DNA from: a virus
Virus record (IMG/VR): IMGVR_UViG_3300045927_000164
Coordinates: 1 to 46,028 of that record
Reading direction: 5' to 3' (one strand)
DNA length: 46,028 nt
The notes beneath the pieces were generated by a model that saw nothing but the letters and a program-made list of their open reading frames with translations, ran no database searches and was not told the origin of the DNA. Positions 1-7,974 of the stretch are shown here, in pieces; the first letter of the stretch is position 1, and each line of letters begins with the position of its first letter. The position numbers and the translations under genes are program-made.

Positions 1-2
1 GT

Positions 3-53
3 CCTTTTCACGCGCCGTCAGAATCAGAAAGTTCGCGCCGATGGCACCGATGA
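3..53 (+). CDS. 3' end of a small gene that continues from the right end of the window
   Basis: The frame starting at base 3 is open and stops with TGA at 51-53. That stop overlaps the ATG at 50-52 as ATGA, the coupling used throughout this genome. If the right end (45965-46028) is joined to base 1, the same frame gives a 38-aa protein with a zinc-knuckle-like C-x2-C-G start. Inference only: the ends may not really be adjacent. Confidence 0.45.
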   Translation, partial: PFHAPSESESSRRWHR

Positions 54-280
54 TGGCGACCGACACGGTGAAGGAACGCCACAAGGCCACGGTCGCGGTG
101 TGGCAGGCCAAGGAACGCGTGCGGCTGATGCAGGCGGGGGTGGACGCGGTCGTCACGCGCGCACTCGTGGGCAGCGAGCCCGTGCCGGCATCGGACGTCG
201 CGGGCGTGATTGGCGCGCTCGCCACGGCACTCGTCGACTTGCAGACGGCGCGGACGCGCCTGCGGGAGGCCGACGCCTGA
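50..280 (+). CDS. Small hypothetical protein upstream of terminase
   Basis: A 76-aa, alanine-rich, probably all-helical protein with no family I recognise. ATGs at 41, 50 and 53 are all possible starts. I chose 50 because it forms an ATGA overlap with the frame ending at 53. The gene ends in a TGATG overlap with the small terminase gene, so the two are probably co-translated. Its place between the HNH end of the genome and the terminase suggests a packaging accessory role, but nothing in the sequence proves it. Confidence 0.6.
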   Translation: MMATDTVKERHKATVAVWQAKERVRLMQAGVDAVVTRALVGSEPVPASDVAGVIGALATALVDLQTARTRLREADA

Positions 281-834
281 TGCCTCGAGGTGGCAAGCGA
301 CGCGGCGCTGGCGCGAAACCGAAGCCGACCGAGCTCAAGGTCATCCAAGGGACCTGGCGGAAGGACCGCGACGGCGACAAGCCGCTCGACGTCGACGCGC
401 TCGAGCAGGAGACGCACGAGCAGCTCGACCCATTCCCTTGGCTCTCCGAGCGCGAGTGCGAGCTGTGGGCGCTGGCGCTTGAGCGGTTCGGTGGCTGGAC
501 GAAGACGAGCGACACCTTTGCCCTGGCCGGGCTCGTGGGCCTGCTGCAGCTCGCGGAGCAGAACCGCGAGGCCCGGGCGAAGTCGCCGCGGCACGCCGCG
601 ATGCTCGCGTTCAAGCGGCGCCGTGACGGGAACGTCAGTTACCTCGAGGCGCGCGAGCATCCGCTCGTGATTCAGCAACTGCGGATCATCGACGCCCTGC
701 GGAAGTGGCTCGTGGAGTTCGGGGCGACGCCAGCGAGCCGCACGCAGATGCGAGAGGACGGGAAGGGCGGTCGCGGTGCGGCGCCGCCGCCGGTCGATCC
801 CTTTGAGGCATATCTGGCGAGAAAGCGTGGCTGA
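280..834 (+). CDS. Terminase small subunit (P27-like)
   Basis: The 184-aa protein starts MPRGGKRRGAGAKPKPTEL, the basic N-terminus typical of P27-family small terminases. Such subunits bind phage DNA and deliver it to the large subunit for headful or cos cutting. The central part is helical with acidic and aromatic patches; the C-terminus (DPFEAYLARKRG) is also typical. The start at 280 overlaps the previous stop (TGATG). The frame is open further upstream but reads as arginine-rich shadow there. The large terminase follows after one small gene. Confidence 0.85.
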   Translation: MPRGGKRRGAGAKPKPTELKVIQGTWRKDRDGDKPLDVDALEQETHEQLDPFPWLSERECELWALALERFGGWTKTSDTFALAGLVGLLQLAEQNREARAKSPRHAAMLAFKRRRDGNVSYLEAREHPLVIQQLRIIDALRKWLVEFGATPASRTQMREDGKGGRGAAPPPVDPFEAYLARKRG

Positions 835-836
835 CG

Positions 837-1118
837 TTGAGAACAGTCGAATTGCCGGTGCCCGTACTCGAACGACTCCTAGAGATGCTCGAGACACTCC
901 TCGACGCGAGCCGAACCGCGGTGGAAACTGCGGACGAGGCGCTCAGGATCCTCAATCAGACCGAAGAGGCAGGGCCCTTCGTGGACCGGATTCGTGCTCT
1001 GAATGAGGCTATGGCGAGTCAGCGTTCTCAGATCGTCTCGGCGCAGCTGTCTGTCGCCGCGGTCATTGCGCAGGGACGGAAGATAGTCAGCGGGGCTGAT
1101 GACGACGCGTCCAAGTGA
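837..1118 (+). CDS. Small helical protein between terminase subunits
   Basis: A 93-aa protein predicted to be nearly all helix, with heptad-like leucine/valine spacing (for example VLERLLEMLETLLDASRTAV). The likely start is TTG at 837, two bases after the small terminase stop; GTG at 858 is an alternative. There is no clear Shine-Dalgarno. It overlaps the large terminase start by 20 nt. I do not recognise the family. A coiled-coil packaging accessory is a guess from position. Confidence 0.55.
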   Translation: MRTVELPVPVLERLLEMLETLLDASRTAVETADEALRILNQTEEAGPFVDRIRALNEAMASQRSQIVSAQLSVAAVIAQGRKIVSGADDDASK

Positions 1119-2883
1119 CCCCGTCACCGCCTACGCGCGGGCCGTCGTCGGCGGCAAGGAGATCGCCGGCCGGCAGGTCCGTCTCGCCTGTCAGCGCCAT
1201 CTGAAGGACCTTGAGCACGGTCCGGCGCGAGGCCTCGTGTGGCGCGTCGAGGATGCGCGCGACGGCATCGAGTTTTTCGAGCGCTTCCTCCACCTCCCCG
1301 ACATCGACCGAGACGACGACACCGGCGAGGAGGAGCTCTCCCTCGAGGCGCTGGCCGAACCGATCGCTGGGATCCCGTTCCTGCTCACGCCGTGGCAGAA
1401 GTTTGTCGTCGGGTCGGTCTGCGGCTGGTGGACCGTGAAGAAGACGGTCCGCTTCCGGATCGCGTACGCCGAGATCGGGAAAGGCAACGGCAAGACGCCG
1501 CTGATGTCGGGCCTCGGCATCCGCGCGATGTTTCTCGGCCGCCGCGGAGCGCAGTGCTATTTCGCCGCCACCTCGAGGGACCAGGCTCGGCTGGCCTACG
1601 TGGACGCCCAGAACATGGTTCGGGCATCGCCGCTGATCCACAAGCGGGTGGACGTTGGCGAGCACAACATGGCGGTGCTCTCGAGCGGGTCCTTCCTGCG
1701 CCCCATCAGCGCCGAGAAGCGAGGGCTCGACGGGAAGCGCGTGCAGTTCGCCGGCATCGACGAGGTGCACGAGGCGCGCGCGATCGTCGTGCAGAAAATG
1801 CGCGCCGGCACGAAGGGCCGGAAGAACGCGCAGATCGTCATCATCACGAACAGCGGTTTCGACAAGACGTCGATCTGCTGGCAGCTGCACGAGTACTCGC
1901 GCAAGGTGCTCGAGGGCGTCATCGAGAACGACGCCTGGTTTGCCTTCGTCTGTCAGCTCGACCCCTGCGACGAGCACGCGAAGGCTGGCCGCCAGTTCCC
2001 CGACGAGAAGTGCCTGAAGTGTGATCGCTGGGACGTCGAGGGGCCGCACTGGCGGAAGGCGAATCCCAACCTCGGGGTGTCAATCACGTGGGACTACCTG
2101 CGCGAGCTGGTGCGGGAGGCGAAAGGGATGCCGGCGTCCGCGGCGATCGTGCAGCGCCTCAACTTCTGCGTCTGGACCGAGCAGCGGGTCGTATTCCTCG
2201 ACATGGGGGCGTGGCTCGAGTGCGCGACGTTCACCGAGGACGAGCTCGGCGGCGCCACGTGCTATGCGGGGCTGGACCTCGGGCAGAGCGATGACCTGTC
2301 GGCCTTCGTCCGCATCTGGACGCTCGCCGACGGCCGCATCGCCGTGAAGGCGCGCTTCTGGGTTCCGGAGAGCGCGCTCCAGCAGTATCCCGAGCGGCCC
2401 TACGCCCAGTGGAAGGCCGCCGGCGTCCTGGAGATTACCCAGGGGACCACGACGGACGAGGACCAGGTCGAGGAGGCCGTGCAGGCGGACTGCCTGGCGG
2501 ACGGCGTCCGCACGCTCGCCTACGACAAGCGTTTCGCGAACCACATGGCCCTGCACCTCCAGGGCGCCGGGATCACTTGCGTCGACACCCCGCAGGGGTT
2601 CCAGCTCACCGAGGCGATGCGGCGCCTCGAGAAGCTGACGAAGGACCGGGCGATCGCGCACAACGGCAATCCGATCCTCGCGTGGATGGCCTCCAACTTG
2701 GTGGCCCGGTTCGGCCGCAACAAGGAGGTCAGGCCGGACAAGGACGCCAGCGCGGAAAAGATCGACGGGGTGGTCGCGCTGATCATGGCGCTCGACGCTG
2801 CCCTCGACGAGCTCCCCGAGAGCGCGTCCGTCTACGACTCGCCGGAGCGCGAGGACGGCATTGCGTTGATTGATTTTTCGTAG
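1099..2883 (+). CDS. Terminase large subunit (HK97-like, Terminase_1)
   Basis: A 594-aa packaging motor with N-terminal ATPase and C-terminal nuclease. Walker A is GKGNGKT (residues 127-133). Walker B is in VQFAGIDE (about 215-222), with the catalytic glutamate in IDEVHEA. The RNase H-like nuclease domain starts at YAGLDLGQSDDLSAF with metal-binding D393; further acidic residues lie near TLAYDKR and KIDGVVAL. The linker carries four cysteines (C285, C290, C305, C308), which could bind zinc and is uncommon in this family. The gene overlaps the preceding small gene and is followed by the portal module. Confidence 0.95.
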   Translation: MTTRPSDPVTAYARAVVGGKEIAGRQVRLACQRHLKDLEHGPARGLVWRVEDARDGIEFFERFLHLPDIDRDDDTGEEELSLEALAEPIAGIPFLLTPWQKFVVGSVCGWWTVKKTVRFRIAYAEIGKGNGKTPLMSGLGIRAMFLGRRGAQCYFAATSRDQARLAYVDAQNMVRASPLIHKRVDVGEHNMAVLSSGSFLRPISAEKRGLDGKRVQFAGIDEVHEARAIVVQKMRAGTKGRKNAQIVIITNSGFDKTSICWQLHEYSRKVLEGVIENDAWFAFVCQLDPCDEHAKAGRQFPDEKCLKCDRWDVEGPHWRKANPNLGVSITWDYLRELVREAKGMPASAAIVQRLNFCVWTEQRVVFLDMGAWLECATFTEDELGGATCYAGLDLGQSDDLSAFVRIWTLADGRIAVKARFWVPESALQQYPERPYAQWKAAGVLEITQGTTTDEDQVEEAVQADCLADGVRTLAYDKRFANHMALHLQGAGITCVDTPQGFQLTEAMRRLEKLTKDRAIAHNGNPILAWMASNLVARFGRNKEVRPDKDASAEKIDGVVALIMALDAALDELPESASVYDSPEREDGIALIDFS

Positions 2884-2892
2884 CACGCCCTC

Positions 2893-3087
2893 ATGAGCGA
2901 CAATCAGATGGCGCGGTTCAGACGGCTGTCCCTGCGAGATTGGCTGGCGGTGTTCGGGGTCGTGTCGTTGATCTCGGGCGTGAGCCTTGTCGCCGGCGTC
3001 GGGTATGCCCTCATGGCGCTGGGCGGCGTGCTCATCGCGAGCGCGGCGCTCAGTTTTCTGGCGTCGCCGCGCCGGCAGGAGGAGTAG
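2893..3087 (+). CDS. Small membrane protein, two TM segments
   Basis: A 64-aa protein with a basic N-terminus (RFRRLSLRD) and two hydrophobic stretches, about residues 17-36 and 39-57, ending in a charged tail. It lies between large terminase and portal, 10 nt from each. No recognised family. Small two-TM proteins are common in phage structural operons; a holin-like role is possible but this is not the usual place for one. Confidence 0.65.
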   Translation: MSDNQMARFRRLSLRDWLAVFGVVSLISGVSLVAGVGYALMALGGVLIASAALSFLASPRRQEE

Positions 3088-3093
3088 GCCACC

Positions 3094-4623
3094 ATGCTGC
3101 TCGAGTCCCTCTTCGGCGGTCGGGTCGCCGCCAGCACGCGCGATGCGGCGAGTCCGCACTGGTGGGGCGGGCTCGACCCCATGAGCGCGGCCGGGATGCC
3201 GGTGACCGACGAGACGTCGATGCGGGTGTCGACGGTGTTCGCCGCCCTGCGCGTCCTGTCCTGGTCGCTGGCGTCGGTGCCGCTGATTACCTACCGGCGG
3301 ACCGCCGACGATCGGGGCAGCGAGCGCGCCAAGGACCTGGGCCTCTACAGCGTCCTCCGGCGTCGCCCGAACCGCTGGCAGACGTCGTTCCAGTGGCGAT
3401 CGATGGGGATGGTGCACGCGCTGCTTCGCGGCAACTTCTTCAACCGGATCGTGTCGGGCCCACGGGGATTCGCCGACCAGCTGCGGCCGCTGATGCCCGA
3501 CCACACGCGCCCCGTCGACCAACTCCCCGACGGCAGGCTCGTCTACCTGCACACGCCGAGCAACAGGCCCGAGGAGCGCCTGACGAGCGATGAGGTGCTG
3601 CACATCCCGGGCCTCTCGCTGGACGGGATCAGCGGGGTGTCGGTGATCACCGCCATGCGGGAAGGCGTCGGCCTGGCGCTCGCGCAGGAGCGGTACGGCG
3701 CCAGCCAGTTCGGCCGGGCGCCGAAGATGGCCGGGCTCCTGAAGCACCCGGCGGTGATGAAGCCGCAGACCGCGCAGCGCGTCGCCGAATCGTTCCGGCG
3801 CGCGAACGCTGGCCCGGCGAACTGGCACAGCGTCGCGGTGCTCGAAGAGGGGATGGAGTGGGTCTCGACCGGCATGAACGCGAAGGATGCCGAGTTCATC
3901 CTGTCGCGGGATTTCCAGATTTCCGAGTTCCTGCGCTTCCTGGGCGTGCCCGGGGTGATGGTGGGGTACGCGGACAAGACAGCGACCTACGCGTCGGCCG
4001 AGCAGTTCTTCCTATCGTTCGTGACGTATTCGGTGGGCGGGTGGGCCGTCAACTGGGAGCAGAAGTTCGACACCGAACTGATCCTCGAGGAGGACCAGGA
4101 GACGGTCTTCACGAAGTTCGTCCTCGATGGCCTGAAGCGCGGCGACCTGAAGACGCGGTTCGAGGCCTACGAGCGCGGCATCACGAATCAGTTCATGACG
4201 CCGAACGAGGCGCGCGCGTTCGAGGACTGGAACCCGCTCGAGGGCGGTGACGAGGTGGTCGAGGCGCCGGCGCCGTCGGCGCCGCCCAGCAACGGGGCGA
4301 ACGAACGGGCCCGGGCCATCGCCCGCAGCGCCGCCGAGCGCGTTGTGCGGAAAGAAGTCGAAGCGATCCGCGCCAGGACCTCTACGGTGCAGGACACGCC
4401 GGAGCAGCTGCACGCCTGGCTCACAAAGTTCTACGAGGGCCACGTGCGGATGGTGCAGCAGGTGCTGTGTCTGACGGGCGCGCAGGCGTGGGGGTACGTT
4501 TACGCGCAGCGTGAAGCCGTGCTCGCCGATCCGGCGTGCATGTCGACGTGGGAAGAGCAGCTCGTGCCGCGGCTCGCGGCGCGGGCGTTGGGGGAGGAGG
4601 AGAGGGATGCCGCCGCTGCCTGA
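3094..4623 (+). CDS. Portal protein (HK97 family)
   Basis: A 509-aa portal that forms the dodecameric ring at the head vertex, through which DNA enters and leaves. The N-terminus has the typical pattern: an alternating hydrophobic start, then VTDETSMRVSTVFAALRVLS and SLASVPLITYRRT. Central motifs include TAMREGVGLALAQERY, FILSRDFQISEFLRFLGVP and the stem/crown region EQFFLSFVTYSV. A strong Shine-Dalgarno (AGGAGGAG) precedes the ATG. The C-terminus is alanine/proline-rich, then a helical extension. The last 17 nt overlap the protease gene. Confidence 0.93.
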   Translation: MLLESLFGGRVAASTRDAASPHWWGGLDPMSAAGMPVTDETSMRVSTVFAALRVLSWSLASVPLITYRRTADDRGSERAKDLGLYSVLRRRPNRWQTSFQWRSMGMVHALLRGNFFNRIVSGPRGFADQLRPLMPDHTRPVDQLPDGRLVYLHTPSNRPEERLTSDEVLHIPGLSLDGISGVSVITAMREGVGLALAQERYGASQFGRAPKMAGLLKHPAVMKPQTAQRVAESFRRANAGPANWHSVAVLEEGMEWVSTGMNAKDAEFILSRDFQISEFLRFLGVPGVMVGYADKTATYASAEQFFLSFVTYSVGGWAVNWEQKFDTELILEEDQETVFTKFVLDGLKRGDLKTRFEAYERGITNQFMTPNEARAFEDWNPLEGGDEVVEAPAPSAPPSNGANERARAIARSAAERVVRKEVEAIRARTSTVQDTPEQLHAWLTKFYEGHVRMVQQVLCLTGAQAWGYVYAQREAVLADPACMSTWEEQLVPRLAARALGEEERDAAAA

Positions 4624-5494
4624 TTTCGCACCGTCCCTGAGCACGCTCGCCTATCGCCCCTGGGCCATTGACCAGCCGTGGCTGCAGCGGGCGTTCGAGC
4701 TCTCGCTACACGCCGAGCGCGAGTCCGACGAGGCGCAGGTCGCGGCAGTCACCGCGAACACGCGGCGCGGGGTCGTCGCAGTGATTCCCATCAGGGGGAC
4801 GATCGCGCCGGGGTATCGCGGCATGACGTCGCCGGCGGCGCTCGTCACTGCGGTGCGGATCGCCGTGGCTGACCCGGGCATCAGCGGCATCGTGCTCCAT
4901 GTCGACAGTCCTGGCGGATCGGTCGCCGGTCTGCCCGAGGCTGCCGATGCCATCAGGCATGCGCGCGGCGCGAAGCCCATCGTGGCGCAGGTCGATACGC
5001 TCGCCGCCTCAGCGGCCTACTGGCTGGCGGCGCAGGCGGACGAGATCGTCGTGACGCCGAGCTCAGAGGTTGGGAGCATCGGCGTGTTCACGGCCCACTT
5101 CGACTTCTCGAAGATGCTCGACACCGTGGGCCTGAAGGTCACCTGGATCTTCGCCGGCCGCTACAAGGTCGAGGGCAACCCTGCGGAACCGCTCCAGGAG
5201 GATGCTCGCGTCCATCTGCAGAGTCACGTGGATCACTACTACGGCATGTTCGTGTCGGCGGTCGCGAAGGGGCGCGGCGTTGGCGTCGAGCAGGTCCGGA
5301 AGGCCTGGGGCGAGGGACGGACGGTCACCGCGCAGGATGCCGTCGACCGCGGGATGGCCGACAGCGTCGGGACGCTCGAGGAGACGATCCGGCGCGTCGG
5401 GCGCGGGAAGACGTCGGCACCCGTACCTGCGGCCGCCGCACAGGACTCGTGGCGAGCTCGTCGCCAGCGGATGAGGGAGCTCGTCGCTGGCTGA
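4607..5494 (+). CDS. S49 (SppA/protease C-like) head maturation protease
   Basis: A 295-aa serine peptidase expected to cleave the capsid scaffold during prohead maturation. The core shows VDSPGGSVAGL (about 99-109), then TLAASAAYWLAA with the likely catalytic Ser135, and GRYKVEGNPAEPL with the likely Lys187, the S49 Ser-Lys pair. The ATG at 4607 follows a GGAGGAGGAGAGGG Shine-Dalgarno and lies inside the portal 3' end; the open frame upstream is shadow of the portal. No separate scaffold gene follows; the capsid N-terminus seems to supply that role. Confidence 0.92.
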   Translation: MPPLPDFAPSLSTLAYRPWAIDQPWLQRAFELSLHAERESDEAQVAAVTANTRRGVVAVIPIRGTIAPGYRGMTSPAALVTAVRIAVADPGISGIVLHVDSPGGSVAGLPEAADAIRHARGAKPIVAQVDTLAASAAYWLAAQADEIVVTPSSEVGSIGVFTAHFDFSKMLDTVGLKVTWIFAGRYKVEGNPAEPLQEDARVHLQSHVDHYYGMFVSAVAKGRGVGVEQVRKAWGEGRTVTAQDAVDRGMADSVGTLEETIRRVGRGKTSAPVPAAAAQDSWRARRQRMRELVAG

Positions 5495-5567
5495 GAACTA
5501 GCCCTGGCGTGGGGTAACTTGTCAGTCGAGGCAAAGGTCCGCGGGAGGGTGACTTTCCACGGGATAA

Positions 5568-5585
5568 TCCACAACCTATTGTGGA
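5568..5585. promoter_or_regulatory. Operator-like dyad upstream of a promoter
   Basis: The perfect inverted repeat TCCACAA-ccta-TTGTGGA (7-bp arms) lies about 40 bp upstream of the TTGACA at 5625. It could be a regulator binding site or a small RNA hairpin. No regulator can be assigned. Confidence 0.45.
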
Positions 5586-5624
5586 CATTGGAAGTTGTGG
5601 CGCCTATATCTGGCCCGAGAGGCC

Positions 5625-5653
5625 TTGACATGTGTGTCACACGAGCGCATGAT
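5625..5653 (+). promoter_or_regulatory. Sigma70-like promoter
   Basis: TTGACA (5625-5630), a 17-bp spacer, then CATGAT (5648-5653; 4 of 6 to TATAAT). The perfect -35 and ideal spacing stand out in a GC-rich non-coding stretch. It would start a transcript containing the hairpins at 5690-6015 and the 52-aa gene. Host promoter rules are unknown, so this is a prediction. Confidence 0.45.
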
Positions 5654-6064
5654 GGCGCGTCGCTGGGGCGGTACGGAGAAACGGCCGCCGGGTGTTAGCG
5701 CACCTCGACGGCCGAAGGGAACGATTAGCAAGCCAGAGCGTATCCTCGCGCTCGGCTCCGCGTCAAGGTCAGCCCGCGGGATCCTTCCTCAGAGCCACCA
5801 ACAGCGAGCTGTAGGTCCGACGACGCTCGGGGTGTGGACTTCGGTGCAACTCGGCCGGAAACGGTCGCGCCGGCGCGAGGCTACCTTGAGCTGAGGACGT
5901 AACGAGCACGGCAGCCTGCCAGCTGCCGTGCCGTCGGCGTGTGACGATCGCGCCGTTCGCGATTCGGTGCCGCCTCCCGGAGACGAAGTTTATCGTCTCA
6001 CACGGGACACCGTGTCAAGAGTAATCGGATCGTCGCCTCGCGATCTTGATTCCCGAGAGGAATC

Positions 6065-6223
6065 ATGATCACTCGCACTCGCTCGAAGGACCGGCAGGTC
6101 CCGCGCGCCGTGGGGCCCACGTTCGAAGGGTTCTACGTCGTCGTGTGGAATCACTGGGCCGGGCGCTACCTCGATGCGCGCGACTACGGGTATAAAGCCT
6201 GGCCCGTAGGCAAGCGTAGGTAA
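6065..6223 (+). CDS. Small basic protein, 52 aa, in its own transcription unit
   Basis: The ATG at 6065 follows GAGAGGAATC (good Shine-Dalgarno) and the frame stops at TAA 6221-6223. The protein has a basic N-terminus (MITRTRSKDRQVPR), an aromatic middle (FEGFYVVVWNHWAGRYLDAR) and a basic end (YKAWPVGKRR). I know no matching family. It is the only good gene in the 1-kb gap between protease and capsid. A promoter-like site precedes it and a terminator-like hairpin follows directly, so it looks like a classic moron. Its high content of aromatic and basic residues would suit nucleic-acid binding, but that is a guess. Confidence 0.6.
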   Translation: MITRTRSKDRQVPRAVGPTFEGFYVVVWNHWAGRYLDARDYGYKAWPVGKRR

Positions 6224-6224
6224 G

Positions 6225-6277
6225 GGGCGCTGGTCGCCGCGGTCGGCCAATCGATCGGCCGCCGCGGCGCCCTCTTT
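6225..6277 (+). terminator. Terminator-like hairpin after the 52-aa gene
   Basis: GGGCGC (6225-6230) can pair with GCGCCC (6267-6272). CCGCG and GGCC arms inside are closed by an AATCGATC loop, with small bulges, and TCTTT follows. It begins right after the stop codon at 6223. The T-tract is short, so termination may be partial. Confidence 0.55.
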
Positions 6278-6309
6278 GGCAAGGCGAGTCAACAGCATCG
6301 GAGGTGCCC

Positions 6310-6339
6310 TTGACAGGATCCGAGGACCGCGCCTACGCT
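6310..6339 (+). promoter_or_regulatory. Possible promoter for the capsid gene
   Basis: A TTGACA at 6310-6315 with TACGCT at 6334-6339 (18-bp spacing, 3 of 6 in the -10) lies after the terminator-like hairpin and about 210 bp before the capsid ATG. Weak -10, so modest support. Confidence 0.35.
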
Positions 6340-6436
6340 AATCACCGTAGTCGGTTGCGCCTGCACGGAATCTGGCGGCGTCCATTGACCCGCTGAGCAC
6401 TGGAGACAGGCCCCACAGCGTCACGCGCTGTCCATT

Positions 6437-6508
6437 GACACGCGGGCACGTGGTTCCCAGACCGCAGAATCGTTTTGCTGCGACCTGGGCGCTTCGTGCC
6501 CGCGTGTC
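6437..6508 (+). promoter_or_regulatory. Long three-stem hairpin in the capsid 5' leader
   Basis: Perfect 14-bp arms (6437-6450 with 6495-6508; left arm GACACGCGGGCACG) enclose two more collinear stems: CCCAG/CTGGG (6456-6460/6485-6489) and GCAG/CTGC (6464-6467/6478-6481), with loop AATCGTTTTG. The structure ends 39 nt before the capsid ATG. It may protect the mRNA, control translation, or bind a regulator. Confidence 0.6.
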
Positions 6509-6547
6509 GCGTGTACGGCGCCTGAGAGTCGCAACGGAGACACCACG

Positions 6548-7909
6548 ATGCGACTCAAGGCCCTGCTTGACCGGCGCGCCAAGCTCACCGCCGAGGCCAA
6601 GGCGATCTTCGACCTGGCGGCCAAGGAAAACCGCGACCTCACCCAGACCGAAAAGGATCGCGACGACGCGATCGAGGCCGAGCTCGCCACGGTCAACGCC
6701 GAGATCGACCGTGAGCAGCGCCAGCAGCAACGCGACCTGGCGGTCTCCTCGCAGCGGATCGCCACCACCGGTACCGGCACCGGCGCCTCCGGGCAGGCCA
6801 TCCAGCAACCGCAGCGTGACCAGCACGGGCGCGTGATCGTCGGCCAGTCCGGTGACGAGCGCCGGATGCAGGACCCGATGCTCGGGTGGCGCGACGTCGG
6901 CGAGTTCGCGATCGCCGTGCAGACGGCCTGCCGTCCCGGCGGCGCCGTCGACCCCCGTCTCGCCACGCCGGTCCCCCAGCCGGGCGCGGCGCCGACCGAC
7001 TTCCATCGCGAGACGGGCTCGACCGATGGCTACATGGTCCCGCCGCAGGCCAGGCAGGAGATCTACCAGATCGCGTTCAACGATCCCCTGCTCGACCTGA
7101 TCACGCGCGAGCCGACGACCAGCAATTCGGTCGACCTGCTCGCCGATGAAACGACGCCCTGGGGCGCGACGGGCGTCCAGGCGCGGTGGCGTAGCGAGGG
7201 GACGCAGATGACGCCCTCGCGCCTGGTCACCGACCCGCGGCGGGTCATCGCGCACGAGCTGTACGCGTTCGTCCTCGCGACCGGTGAGCTCCTGCAGGAC
7301 GCGCCGCGGCTCGCCTCGCGACTCACGCTCCGCGCCGGGCAGGCGATCCGCTGGAAGCTCGGTGCAGCCTTCATGCGCGGCACCGGCGCAGGCCAGCCCC
7401 TGGGCTGGCTCAATGCGGGCGCCCTCGTCACGCAGGCGGCGACCGACAACGGCAGCCCGGCGGTCAACCTGACCGCGCTCAACGTCGCCGAGATGTACTC
7501 GCGCATGCTGGCGGACTTCATCGGCCAGGCCGTTTGGGTGGCCAACACCGACGTGCTGCCCTCACTCATCACCCTGCGGCTCGGCGAGAACACGATCTGG
7601 ACGCCGCCCGCGACGGGCATCGCCCAGGCGCCTGGCGGGTTCATCGTCGGCCGGCCGCTGATGTTCAGCGAGCACTGCGCGACCGTCGGATCGGTGGGCG
7701 ACCTCCAGTTCATCGCGCCGGCAGGCTACTACGCCACGCAGCGCGGCGAGCTCGAGAGCGCCAGCTCGCTGCACCTGTTCTTCGACTACAACGTCGAGGC
7801 GTTCCGCTGGATCATCCGCGTCGGCGGCATGCCGTTCCTGTCCGCGCCGGTGTCGCCCGCGTATGGGAGCAGCACGAAGAGCCATTTCGTCGCCCTCGCC
7901 GCGCGGTAA
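6548..7909 (+). CDS. Major capsid protein (HK97 fold) with N-terminal delta domain
   Basis: The 453-aa shell protein has a helical, charged N-terminus (about 1-70, for example LTQTEKDRDDAIEAELATVN) like the scaffold-type delta domain of HK97 gp5, then a polar linker (about 75-105) where the S49 protease probably cuts. The shell domain starts near TDGYMVPPQARQEIY. Typical features are LVTDPRRVIAHELYAFVLAT (E-loop/spine helix), QAIRWKLGAAFMRGTGAGQP, GGFIVGRPLMFSEHC and the P-domain end FRWIIRVGGMPFLSAPVSPA. The leader contains the hairpin at 6437-6508. Confidence 0.93.
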   Translation: MRLKALLDRRAKLTAEAKAIFDLAAKENRDLTQTEKDRDDAIEAELATVNAEIDREQRQQQRDLAVSSQRIATTGTGTGASGQAIQQPQRDQHGRVIVGQSGDERRMQDPMLGWRDVGEFAIAVQTACRPGGAVDPRLATPVPQPGAAPTDFHRETGSTDGYMVPPQARQEIYQIAFNDPLLDLITREPTTSNSVDLLADETTPWGATGVQARWRSEGTQMTPSRLVTDPRRVIAHELYAFVLATGELLQDAPRLASRLTLRAGQAIRWKLGAAFMRGTGAGQPLGWLNAGALVTQAATDNGSPAVNLTALNVAEMYSRMLADFIGQAVWVANTDVLPSLITLRLGENTIWTPPATGIAQAPGGFIVGRPLMFSEHCATVGSVGDLQFIAPAGYYATQRGELESASSLHLFFDYNVEAFRWIIRVGGMPFLSAPVSPAYGSSTKSHFVALAAR

Positions 7910-7974
7910 CGCTGGCTCTGAGGTCGAGGGCCAGCCCTGAGCGCTGGCTCTCCCCTCACCAAGGAGATCCGCAA

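Larger units (their letters stand above)
5495..6064 (+). ncRNA. Putative structured RNA leader/ncRNA between protease and capsid
   Basis: No convincing gene lies here, but many complementary segments do. There is a 9-bp stem with one bulge (5731-5734 plus 5736-5740 with 5749-5757). A long-range 11-bp pairing with a bulge joins 5763-5769 and 5771-5774 to 5879-5889, enclosing a GAAA-tetraloop hairpin (5852-5867) and a possible 6-bp helix 5813-5818/5836-5841. A perfect 10-bp hairpin sits at 5906-5931 and a 6-bp hairpin at 6000-6015. A TTGACA promoter-like site at 5625 could drive it into the 52-aa gene at 6065. No known RNA family was recognised. Pairings were found by eye. Confidence 0.5.

Noticed and set aside
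2080-3828. 582-codon minus-strand open frame
   Set aside because: Antisense to terminase and portal with shadow composition.
5595-5894. 99-codon plus-strand open frame in the protease-capsid gap
   Set aside because: Arg/Ser-rich shadow-like composition, starts before a promoter-like site, and coincides with many RNA stems; no ribosome-binding site.
5690-5935. Group I or group II intron
   Set aside because: No domain V-like hairpin with the AGC triad, no group I P/Q/R/S elements, and neighbouring genes are intact rather than split.
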